Below are positions 56,426 to 64,000 of a DNA stretch of 64,000 nucleotides, in pieces. This DNA is from Hahella ganghwensis DSM 17046 (lineage in GTDB: Bacteria; Pseudomonadota; Gammaproteobacteria; Pseudomonadales; Oleiphilaceae), in assembly GCF_000376785.1 (NCBI RefSeq), contig NZ_AQXX01000144.1, positions 224,734 through 288,733 on the forward strand. Reading direction: 5' to 3'. Made by a program: the position numbers and the translations under genes. The stretch's first letter is position 1. Each line of letters starts with the position of its first letter. The notes under the pieces were generated by a model. That model made no database searches, was not told the DNA's origin, and saw nothing but the letters and a program-made list of their open reading frames with translations.

Positions 56426-57006
56426 TGATGAAGCACTACTTTTGCCCGTCGGATCAGGGCTTTTATATGGAAGGGGTCCACGAGCCTGGAGAGATTCCCG
56501 CGGATGCGGTGGAGATCACGTCAGCGGAATACGAACGGTTATTGGAGGGCCAGGGCAATTTGCAGAAGATCCAGGCCGATGATCAGGGCCAGCCGTGCCT
56601 GGTGCGACCACCGGCGCCTATCCTTCGACGTCTGGCCAAACAACGTATTGATGAAGCCGCCGGCGAAGCCCGCGCCCGTTACGTCAGCGCCGGGCAGTAT
56701 CTGGATGAGGAATACCGCCTGGTGTTGCAACAAGTGGAAATCTGGAACACCCAGGGCCGACCCGCCGACCAGGTGCCGGCATCGATCCAGGTCTGGGCCG
56801 AAGCGGCAGGACTGACCGCCACAAACGCCGCGGATAATATCGAAGCCACCGCCGAGGCCTGGCACAGCCTGTTGTTGCAGATTCGGGCGTTTCGGTTAAC
56901 CGGGAAAGCCGCCTTGGATGCGGCGGACGAGGACGAGGATTTTGAAACGCTGGCCCAGCCCTATATCGATCAGTTGGCGGCGCTACGGCCTGGAGAAAGC
57001 CTGTGA
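56425..57006 (+). CDS. tail fibre assembly-like protein
   Basis: 193 residues. The N-terminus MMKHYFCPSDQGFYMEGVH and DGQPCLVRPPAP-like segment resemble fibre-assembly chaperones. The C-terminal half is helical and Ala-rich. It starts on the fibre gene's stop, as chaperones of this type do. Confidence 0.75.
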   Translation: MMKHYFCPSDQGFYMEGVHEPGEIPADAVEITSAEYERLLEGQGNLQKIQADDQGQPCLVRPPAPILRRLAKQRIDEAAGEARARYVSAGQYLDEEYRLVLQQVEIWNTQGRPADQVPASIQVWAEAAGLTATNAADNIEATAEAWHSLLLQIRAFRLTGKAALDAADEDEDFETLAQPYIDQLAALRPGESL

Positions 57007-57911
57007 TGAGATGGGAAGCAGGCCCTTTTCAGTTTCCGCCCAGTGGTCAGCAAGTGTTGGATCAGGTGGCCCCGGTATTGAGTGGCGCCAGTGTCGAATT
57101 ATCCGCCGCTCAAAATCGCCTGGAGAGCATCGGGGCCAGTTTTGTTACTAACCCCCTGGCCTTGATAGCCGATAAGGCACAACAGGCCAGAGAGCAGCTG
57201 AGAGGCCTGTTAAATGTGAAAGGGCAGGTGTTGTGTGTGCATCCGTTTTTGGAAGGGATCGGCCAGGGACAGGGGCGTTATCAGTACCTGTCCGCGCCCA
57301 ACTTGGTGCAATGTCTGGCGGAGAAGCTGCAAGACAAACACGACGAGGGACGGCCAGTAGGCCCTTGTGATGCCTTGTGTATCTTGGTGACGGCCACCGA
57401 ATATGGCCGATTCTCAGAAGCGTTAGGCAGTTTTAACCAGGTGTTTCCGGTGCCGGAACTGCAACTGGCTGAGCGTCGGGCGGGGCAATTGGCCGTACTG
57501 GAGTCAGAAAAAACGATTCAACCGAATGCCGCTTTGAATCCGCACTGGAAAGACCGGGATCATGGCCAATATCCGCTCGCCCAGGAAATCCGGCGGGGCA
57601 TCGGTGCCCAGGTGGGTCTGATGGAAAGTTTTGATGCAGAAAACCAAACGCCCATTGATGAGCTTCAACAACTGATCGCCAAAAAGCAACGCTGGTTGCA
57701 GCAACAGGAGGACAACATTACCGCTTTAAAAGCCCGGTGTTCTGGTCCCGCCGGTTTCCGTTTGTTCCTGGAGAATCAATCCCCGTCAGGGATTGCTAAA
57801 GCGTTGCAGGCCCCCGGCTTACCCGGTCATGAAAACGTACTGGCCGCCGGGGTGTTGTTGGTGACCGAACCCGGCGGGCTGACGTTGTTTAAAGAGGTGT
57901 TGGGATTATGA
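57006..57911 (+). CDS. unknown tail-region protein
   Basis: 301 residues from the ATG at 57006 (the open frame begins at a GTG at 57003). Not recognised. Contains VLCVHPFLEGIGQGQGRYQYLSA and a Gln/Leu-rich helix near residues 215-240. No membrane segment or signal. Coupled on both sides (overlapping stops/starts), so a virion or baseplate role is likely. Confidence 0.7.
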   Translation: MRWEAGPFQFPPSGQQVLDQVAPVLSGASVELSAAQNRLESIGASFVTNPLALIADKAQQAREQLRGLLNVKGQVLCVHPFLEGIGQGQGRYQYLSAPNLVQCLAEKLQDKHDEGRPVGPCDALCILVTATEYGRFSEALGSFNQVFPVPELQLAERRAGQLAVLESEKTIQPNAALNPHWKDRDHGQYPLAQEIRRGIGAQVGLMESFDAENQTPIDELQQLIAKKQRWLQQQEDNITALKARCSGPAGFRLFLENQSPSGIAKALQAPGLPGHENVLAAGVLLVTEPGGLTLFKEVLGL

Positions 57912-58416
57912 GACTAAGTGAATTTACCGTGCCCGGTACGGAGTTGGTGGTGTCTGGGCACTTAAGAATTGAGACAGAGGAATTAGGTGGGCAGACCAAC
58001 GCCACCGATAGAGCCAACAAGGGCATTAAACCCAAGACCCTGAATGTGTCCTTGCTGATCAAAAAGAAACACGCGGGAGAGCTGACCGAACTGGTCAAGG
58101 TGGCCGAAGCGGTGGACTCGCCGGTAAGCTTCTGGTGTACGACATTATCGAAGACACCGCCCAGGCGATGAACATTCGCCAGGTGCAGTTTAGCGGCAAT
58201 CTGGTGACCAAGGATCTGAGCCCCCGGGACGCCTGGCGGGTGACTTTTACCCTGGCCGAATATCTAAGCGTGTCGGAGAAAGCCGAACAACGACAAACCA
58301 CAGGACTTATTCAGGAACAACAGGGCGAAGGTGCGGCCACCGTCAGCGCGGCAGAGGCGGAAGCGTTAACCGGCTTTGAAACTTTCTTAGGGAAACTGGA
58401 TCAGGCCCTGGCATGA
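57908..58416 (+). pseudogene. baseplate complex protein, frameshifted
   Basis: One gene split by a frameshift near 58121-58126. The first part (57908 on, MRLSEFTVPGTELVVSGHLR) and second part (...KLLVYDIIEDTAQAMNIRQV to 58416) read as one protein if one base is added near GACTCGCCGGTAAGC; the encoded halves resemble the two parts of K139-type baseplate complex proteins. No slippery heptamer lies at the junction, so this is a real indel or a sequencing error, not programmed shifting. Confidence 0.65.
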
Positions 58417-60241
58417 AACTGCATAAACAAATCGAGGTGGCCGACCAACTTTTAAAGCTAGTTAAAGAAGAGGTTCGCCTGTCATTGATGAGCCCGGGCC
58501 GGGCGGTGTTCACCGTGCAGTCTGAAATCCCGTTGTCGGGCATTGTACGGTTTTCGATGGGATATGATCCCCAGGAGCTTCAACGTTACTTTGTGGGTTA
58601 TGTGGAGAGCTGCACAACGCTGGATAGTCAGCAACAGCGGCTGTTTTGTCGGGAGCTGAGCGCGACCTTAAACCGGCGAATTCCGTTAAGCCTTCGCAAT
58701 GTGGATCTGAAACAGGTGTTAGCCGCGATCAGTGACCAGACGGGACTTAGGTTTGTGACCCCGAAAGCGAACTACACCGAAACCAAAGCGTCGGCGTTTT
58801 ATTCCCTGACCGGTGGTTACCACTGCCTAGATTCGATGGCGGAGGTGTTCAGTATTCCGCAACTGATCTGGCAACAGCAAGGCGACGGTCAGGTGTATGT
58901 GGGCAGCTGGCAACACAGCTATTGGTCCGGGCGAGAGGTCGAGATTCCTCCCGCCTGGCTGGACGGCTTTGGGGTGGCGAACCGGGCCAGAATTCCGGCG
59001 GTGCCGAAGTTGCGCCCAGGCATTTACTTATCCAACAGAAATTACCTGCACCAAGTGAACCTGGTGGACAGTCATATGTTATTAAGCTGGAGTCCCAACC
59101 CTTGGACGAAGAGATTAAAAAAATAGTGTTGCGGTTGTTTCCGGAATTGACCGGGAACTATCACTTGCCCCGGTTCGCCAAAGTGGTGGCGATCAGTGAC
59201 CACCTAAACCAACCGGAACTGTGCGACGATTTCAGGCCGCGCTATGCAGTCGATATTGAAATGCTCACCCCCCAGGGCGAGCCGGACCCGGAATTACCGG
59301 TGTATCGGTCGGTGCCTTTGCCGGTGCAGTTTGCCGGGATTGAACGGGGACAGTATGGCTTTCCGGAACCTGGGGCGTTGGTAGAAGTGGGCTTTGCGTA
59401 TGGGCTGCCGGACCATCCGTTCATTCGGACAGTGCTCGGACATTGGCAAGGGATTCCGGGAATTAAACCTGGGGACATGGTGTGGCAGCAAAGCGAGACC
59501 TCAAGGCAAAAAGTGACGGCCAAAGGGGACTGGTTGAGAGAAACCCACGGGAACATATCCGACACGTCCAGCACCAGAAAAGTGAACGTCCTGGATAACC
59601 AGGAACACTATCAAAACACCTCTATGGAGGTGCTGGAACACTGCCCGGCAATGGTGGCAGGCACCAAAAAAGTGGAAGCCCTGGGCGCGCTCAAACTGTT
59701 GTCCGGAGGCCATGCCAATCTGTCCGCCGTGGACAATCTGAACCTGACTACAGCCAGCGATCTGAACCAAGCGGTGGGGTGTAATCGCAACGCCAGTATT
59801 ACGGGAAACGATAACAAAAGCATCAAAGGACATCAGTCTACGAGCCTAACAGGTAACCGAACTCTGACCATTCAAGGGACGGACAGCCAGGCATCTGGCC
59901 AGCGGTCTGTGAATGTGACCGGTAACCATACGGATATCGCCACGGCTGTGAGAACAATTCAGGCTCAGGTGATCCAGTTAAAAGGGAATGCCTCGGTGAT
60001 GATTCAGGCCCCTTCTATTGCGCTACAGGGGGCATCTATTGCTCTGGGTGCCGGTGGAAGTGGGACGGATGTATTACGGGTGCTGAGTGATTTGTGTGAT
60101 GTGGTGAGCCGCATTGCGAACGCCTCGGCCAGTCATACCCATCCAAGTCATGGGACAGCACCGTCCACGACTGGACTGCACGTTAGCCAGGCTGGTGAAG
60201 CATCAAAGCTGAATATATCTTTATCTGGGCTAATGCCATAA
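58413..60241 (+). pseudogene. baseplate hub/spike protein, frameshifted
   Basis: Two frames cover one long gene: 58413-59126 (MKLHKQIEVADQLLKL..., gpD-like hub start) and about 59080-60241 (VIKLESQPLDEEIKK..., oligonucleotide/OB-like domain PLPVQFAGIERG and a long beta-helical repeat spike such as NLTTASDLNQAV). The phases differ by -1; a 2-base AT duplication near 59077-59081 would explain it. An A7 run (A-AAA-AAA-TAG, near 59117-59126) at the first frame's stop also offers programmed -1 slippage, which would keep both parts joined. Confidence 0.6.
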
Positions 60242-60393
60242 AAGTGACTGATTGTTTTTGGGTAGAGAATTGCTAGCTCTCCCCCTAAGCTTCATGACTT
60301 TCATAACTTTAGCTCTTTTTGTTAGTTCATTAGACTTAGATGGCTTACAATAATGCATTTTGCTATCAATATTTCTCTGTGGTAAGTGAGGTC

Positions 60394-61800
60394 ATGCTAA
60401 AAGTAGATCAAATAGTAAGCAGTTATTCTCCATCTGTCGTAAGTCTCTTCGTGGGCTGCGGGGGACTAGATCTCGGCTTCAAGCAAGAAGGGTTTAATCT
60501 CATCTACTCCTGTGACAATGATCCTGCGGCCATTGATGTCTATAAACGCAATGTCGATGAAAGAGCTTATGTCAGAGATGTAACATCCGAAGAGTTCCAT
60601 AATGATATTAAGGATATAGGAAGCTGCGATGTAGTGTTGGGCGGTTTTCCCTGCCAGGGTTTCTCCAAAGCAGGCCCGAAGCGAGAAAACGATACTCGAA
60701 ATTTGCTTTATCTTGAAATGAAATCAGCCATTGATGTCCTGCGCCCACGTATTTTCATAGCTGAAAATGTTGATGGCTTAAGTCAGAACTTTAAGGGGAA
60801 ATTCTTTGAACAGATTATCAGTGACTTTGAAGAGATAGGATATAGCGTGGAAGCTCGTATTCTAAGCGCTGTCAACTATGGTGTTGCTCAATATAGACGA
60901 AGAATATTTTTTGTTGGAATTCGCGAAGACCAAAATCATATTGATTTTGAGTGGCCTTTAGAAACTCACTGCTCAGTTGACAGAAACGGAGAATCTATCT
61001 CTTCTAAAACTGCTGACTTCTTGGATAGCATTACTATCAAACACAAATCTAACGCTCTAACCATCAAAGATGCTATATACGATCTTAGAGAACTCTCCTC
61101 CAATATTCCAGATCATCGCGTAACGAAGAAATGGAGTTCGGATGCAGAAAAGATCATGGCGCATATCAGAGAAGGACAAAAGCTTTGTAATGTGCGCTTT
61201 TCTAGTTCATCTGTTTATACATGGAATATCCCAGAAGTTTTTGGTGATGTTGATGACATTGATATTCAGATTTTAGAAACTATCGGTAAAAATCGAAGAC
61301 ATAAGAAATATGGCAATATTCCGAACGGAAATCCTCTATCCGAGGAAACTATAAAAGAACTCAGTGGATTTGGCGGTATAAAGAGACGTTTAACTCGTCT
61401 AGTAAAAGCGGAATATTTAAAAGAGAAAAATGGTGGATATGACCTTAAAGGTGCAATGTTTTGCTCTGGCTTATTTAAAAGACCACGATGGGATGAACCA
61501 AGCCCTACGGTTTTGACGAACTTCCATAATCCACGTTATTTCATTCATCCAAGTAGAAATACCCCTTTTAGTTTGCGCGAATGTGCAAGGCTTCAGGGCT
61601 TTCCTGATAGTTTTATTTTCACGCAAACAGAAAGTGTTAAAGAGCTAGAGATTGGCTATAGACTCGTAGGAAATGCCGTAGCGCCACCACTAAGTAAAAA
61701 GATGGCCGAAGCGACAAGAAAAATATTCAATCAAGAAACCGTTAATAATGAAATTACCTGTAAAGAAGATAAGCCTGTCGGAGCAGTTAGCAGAGTTTGA
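60394..61800 (+). CDS. C5-cytosine DNA methyltransferase
   Basis: 468 residues from the ATG at 60394 (GTGAGGTC upstream; the frame is open to 60340). Motif I is FVGCGGLDLGF, motif IV has catalytic Cys87 in GGFPCQGFS, ENV at 124-126 (motif VI), QYRRR at 166-170 (motif VIII), and motifs IX/X ending GYRLVGNAVAPPLSKKMAEA. A target-recognition region lies between VIII and IX. Visibly A/T-richer than the phage genes. Its 3' end overlaps a restriction gene by 53 bp. Confidence 0.95.
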   Translation: MLKVDQIVSSYSPSVVSLFVGCGGLDLGFKQEGFNLIYSCDNDPAAIDVYKRNVDERAYVRDVTSEEFHNDIKDIGSCDVVLGGFPCQGFSKAGPKRENDTRNLLYLEMKSAIDVLRPRIFIAENVDGLSQNFKGKFFEQIISDFEEIGYSVEARILSAVNYGVAQYRRRIFFVGIREDQNHIDFEWPLETHCSVDRNGESISSKTADFLDSITIKHKSNALTIKDAIYDLRELSSNIPDHRVTKKWSSDAEKIMAHIREGQKLCNVRFSSSSVYTWNIPEVFGDVDDIDIQILETIGKNRRHKKYGNIPNGNPLSEETIKELSGFGGIKRRLTRLVKAEYLKEKNGGYDLKGAMFCSGLFKRPRWDEPSPTVLTNFHNPRYFIHPSRNTPFSLRECARLQGFPDSFIFTQTESVKELEIGYRLVGNAVAPPLSKKMAEATRKIFNQETVNNEITCKEDKPVGAVSRV

Positions 61801-63325
61801 TTTATGGATTACCCCCTCACTGCAGGAGATTCAGGATACTGATAAATATACTCAGGAGCTTGCAAAAGTTGATAGGCTTATTTGTAGGTTAGGTGAAGCT
61901 ACTAACAACTTTGCGTCAATAGAAAGCTGTTCTCCAAAAGCAATTGCAGCAACATGTGTTGAACTGGTTGAGCAGGTCATAGCGGAAGCTGATAGTGAAC
62001 AGAATAAAATCACCTCAGCAATAGGCATACTTGAGTCACTTTGTGCATTACTGTTCATGGTAACTGGCAAAACAGACAACAACCTGAAATGTCAATTTCC
62101 CGTATTCCTGGCTCAAACAGAAAAAAGAGCTGACTTCCCCCAAAGAAAGGGCAAAAACGGTATCTTCCAGAAGGCTCCACTTGGTAGAACTATAAAATCA
62201 GACAAGTTGGCCAAAGTTATAGCAGACGCACTAGTTTGCTATAGCAGCTATGAAGGTTTGGAATATCTTGAAGAGGAAGCACTCTGGTTACTCGGCAAAT
62301 ATATCACCGCGATTCTCAAAGACGAAGAAAGCATCCGCCAATTTTGGGCATTAGGAAAGAGCTATTTTACATTGATGGCAGAAGATGCTGGCTCTGAAAA
62401 AGCTCTGCTGGCCCCCATTATTATCTTCAAGGTGAGAGGCTCGGTTTCTGCATCTGGCGGCCACATTCCCGAAGATAGACTTCGAGAGATGATGTCTTCT
62501 TGGGGAATGGAAAGAGGTGTAGACTTCAATCTCGAGGATGTGATTCTTGAATATCCGCATAATGTTGTCGGTAACACTAGCAAAACACGGGCTTACGATT
62601 TTGTATTGCCTTACCGCACGGAAGGCTGGCAACCCCACATATTTGTTCAATGCCAATATTATGCAGGTGATTCAGGAAGCGTCTCGCACAAGGTTATCGA
62701 TCAAACGCAGGCATCAAGACATTTAACTCTTCAGCAATATCCTAATGCGAGATTCCTTGAATACCTCGGCGGTGCAGGTTATTACTCATCGCTCAATACT
62801 GACTTGCAGCACATGCTGGGAATGGAAACTACTAAAGATTTCATTCAAGTTAGATCGGCGCATGTAAAGTTACGACGAGAAATTCAGGATTTAGGTTTTC
62901 TCGTTCCCATTGATATTGAACATGCAATATTTCGCTCTAATAGTGGCCGCAAAGACGAAGTTATGAGAGTGCTAGAATCAGAAGGTTATTCTTTAGACGA
63001 AATTCAGCGTGCTATCAACCATGCAATACAACGAGAAATTATTAATCGGAATGATGACACATTATTAGTTAGCAAACACCGTACTGCATTTGCGAAACGG
63101 CTGTTTATCGTAGACTTAATCGCTATTATTGGAGAGCCAATTGACCATGATGAAGGTAATACCGGGAATGTATTAATACCAGGTTATGGCGAGCTTTATG
63201 GAAGCCAATTAGCCGTCGTTTCTCAAAAAATTGATGAATATGCTCCAAACTCAAATTACTCACGTAATGAATTTGCAGAATGTATAACGTGGCTTATAGA
63301 AGAGAAGTTCATCATATTGAGATAA
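61748..63325 (+). CDS. probable restriction endonuclease paired with the methyltransferase
   Basis: 525 residues. Overlap with a cytosine methyltransferase marks a type II restriction-modification pair. No standard family recognised. A nuclease-like core may be YDFVLPYR (Asp284) ... IFVQCQYY (Gln301, Gln303), where a PD-(D/E)XK enzyme would have D...ExK; the Q-x-Q variant is unusual. The C-terminal 120 residues look like a winged helix (LESEGYSLDEIQRAINHAIQ) for DNA binding. A/T-rich codon use matches the methyltransferase, not the prophage. Confidence 0.72.
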   Translation: MKLPVKKISLSEQLAEFDLWITPSLQEIQDTDKYTQELAKVDRLICRLGEATNNFASIESCSPKAIAATCVELVEQVIAEADSEQNKITSAIGILESLCALLFMVTGKTDNNLKCQFPVFLAQTEKRADFPQRKGKNGIFQKAPLGRTIKSDKLAKVIADALVCYSSYEGLEYLEEEALWLLGKYITAILKDEESIRQFWALGKSYFTLMAEDAGSEKALLAPIIIFKVRGSVSASGGHIPEDRLREMMSSWGMERGVDFNLEDVILEYPHNVVGNTSKTRAYDFVLPYRTEGWQPHIFVQCQYYAGDSGSVSHKVIDQTQASRHLTLQQYPNARFLEYLGGAGYYSSLNTDLQHMLGMETTKDFIQVRSAHVKLRREIQDLGFLVPIDIEHAIFRSNSGRKDEVMRVLESEGYSLDEIQRAINHAIQREIINRNDDTLLVSKHRTAFAKRLFIVDLIAIIGEPIDHDEGNTGNVLIPGYGELYGSQLAVVSQKIDEYAPNSNYSRNEFAECITWLIEEKFIILR

Positions 63326-63458
63326 AAAATTAATGAGATTAGCCTTATCAATCTCAGGCGATCGCGGGTGAGGTGAATATACATCCAGTTAGAAAAGCTG
63401 TGAGGGTAACCGTTTACGCAGTCCTTTTATAAATGCTCATTATCGTGAGTAACTAGGA

Positions 63459-63719
63459 ATGATTCCTACTCCTCTTTACAAAGTCTTCGACAATAAAAAG
63501 TACGCTGAACAGTTTATCAACGAAGGAAATTTGCGTTTTTCAACTCTCGGGTACTATAAGAAAATCGAAGATAGGGCCAGAGTAGATTGCTCTGAAGGGT
63601 TTGGGAAAGTATCAAAGGATGGCGAGTCGTTTCTCTTAGACTCTGCTAGTAATTCTGTTAGTTTGGTCCCCGGTATTGAAACCCTATATGTTGAGGGTGG
63701 AGAGCTAGGGAGGCTCTGA
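63459..63719 (+). pseudogene. truncated small ORF, cut by IS element
   Basis: MIPTPLYKVFDNKKYAEQFI... (86 residues as read). The last residues and stop (GRL, TGA) come from the IS end starting about 63709, so the original protein was longer. DUF2971-like features (YKVFDN, LRFSTLGYYKKIED) are tentative. Nuclear A/T-rich cargo like the R-M genes. Confidence 0.55.
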
Positions 63720-64000
63720 ATAACTCCCCAAATCAGTCATAATACGGCCAACTTCACTCATCAGGAATACTATCCATGGATCAGATGACTTTCTCCGAAG
63801 CTGAATACCAGAATAAGAAGCGTAAGACCCGCCGGGAAATCTTTCTGGAGCGAATGGATAAGCTGATCCCATGGAAACGCATGGAAAAGAAGATCGCCCG
63901 CTATTACCCCAAGGGCGAGAACGGCCGCCCTCCGTATCCGTTATCCACCATGCTTCGTGTCCACTGCATGCAGCTATTTTATAACCTCAGCGATCCTGCC
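63705..64000 (+). mobile_element. IS5-family insertion sequence, partial
   Basis: Target-site copy CTAG at 63705-63708, then an IRL-like start GGAGGCTCTGAATAA at 63709. The transposase begins at 63776. CTAG duplication is the usual IS5-group target. The right end is outside the window, so the second CTAG cannot be checked. Confidence 0.7.
63776..64000 (+). CDS. IS5-family transposase (3' partial)
   Basis: 75 residues so far: MDQMTFSEAEYQNKKRKTRR, then PWKRMEKKIARYYPKGENGR and the TMLRVHCMQLFYNLSDPA segment typical of IS5-group DDE transposases. The catalytic DDE residues lie further on, outside the window. Continues past base 64000. Confidence 0.88.
   Translation, partial: MDQMTFSEAEYQNKKRKTRREIFLERMDKLIPWKRMEKKIARYYPKGENGRPPYPLSTMLRVHCMQLFYNLSDPA

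Larger units (their letters stand above)
32480..63708. mobile_element. P2/K139-HP1-like prophage with restriction-modification cargo
   Basis: Gene order int, repressor | cox, replication, early genes, ogr-portal-terminase | capsid, tail, lysis, baseplate follows P2-type myoviruses, with DUF2586/2597/2590 tail proteins typical of the K139/HP1 branch. The left end lies between the glutathione S-transferase and int. The right end is uncertain: virion genes stop at 60241, and the following R-M genes and small ORF may be phage cargo or a separate island. No right-hand copy of an att core was found before the IS element. Confidence 0.8.

Noticed and set aside
59117..59126. A7 run as certain programmed frameshift
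   Set aside because: Plausible, but good coding signal in the second frame starts about 40 nt before it, which an indel explains better; kept only as an alternative.

Overview
The window comes from a marine-type gammaproteobacterium (inference). It has an alginate operon of the Pseudomonas/Azotobacter family and an Rsd/AlgQ-DsbB neighbourhood like that of Pseudomonas. The gene order differs from Pseudomonas, and a K139/HP1-like P2-type prophage is integrated. No rRNA, tRNA or CRISPR array was seen. Function names rest on motifs and family knowledge read by eye, not on database searches.

Region 1 (1-17440) is an alginate biosynthesis operon, all on the plus strand: algD (5' end cut by the window), alg8, alg44, algK, algE, algG, algI, algJ, algF, algX, algL, algA, algC, closed by a strong rho-independent terminator. 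It covers precursor supply (AlgA, AlgC, AlgD), c-di-GMP-gated polymerisation (Alg8, Alg44), periplasmic acetylation, epimerisation and trimming (AlgI/J/F/X, AlgG, AlgL), and export (AlgK, AlgE). Relative to P. aeruginosa, algX-algL lie after algI-J-F, and algC has joined the operon.

Region 2 (17441-32480) is chromosomal housekeeping: two small envelope ORFs, a membrane protein, cytochrome c5, Rep helicase, a degenerate-receiver/GGDEF/EAL protein, Tex, glutamate-cysteine ligase, an Rmf-like protein, a FliL-like protein, DsbB, Rsd/AlgQ, a WD40 lipoprotein and a glutathione S-transferase.

Region 3 (about 32480-60241) is a P2-type myovirus prophage. The left arm has integrase, a small repressor and a divergent Cox-like gene with a repeated operator-like motif. 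It continues with a large toprim primase/helicase, then an AT-rich nest of inverted GGTAA repeats that looks like a replication origin, several small early genes, and a perfect LexA box ahead of a small gene. The right arm has Ogr, portal and terminase (leftward) and the capsid, tail, lysis and baseplate genes (rightward). The tail chaperone has a textbook -1 frameshift site. Two adjacent baseplate genes carry apparent frameshifts, so the prophage may be defective unless these are assembly errors.

Region 4 (60242-64000) is A/T-richer cargo: a cytosine-5 DNA methyltransferase overlapping a probable restriction endonuclease, then a small ORF cut by an IS5-family element that runs off the window. 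The right attachment site was not found.
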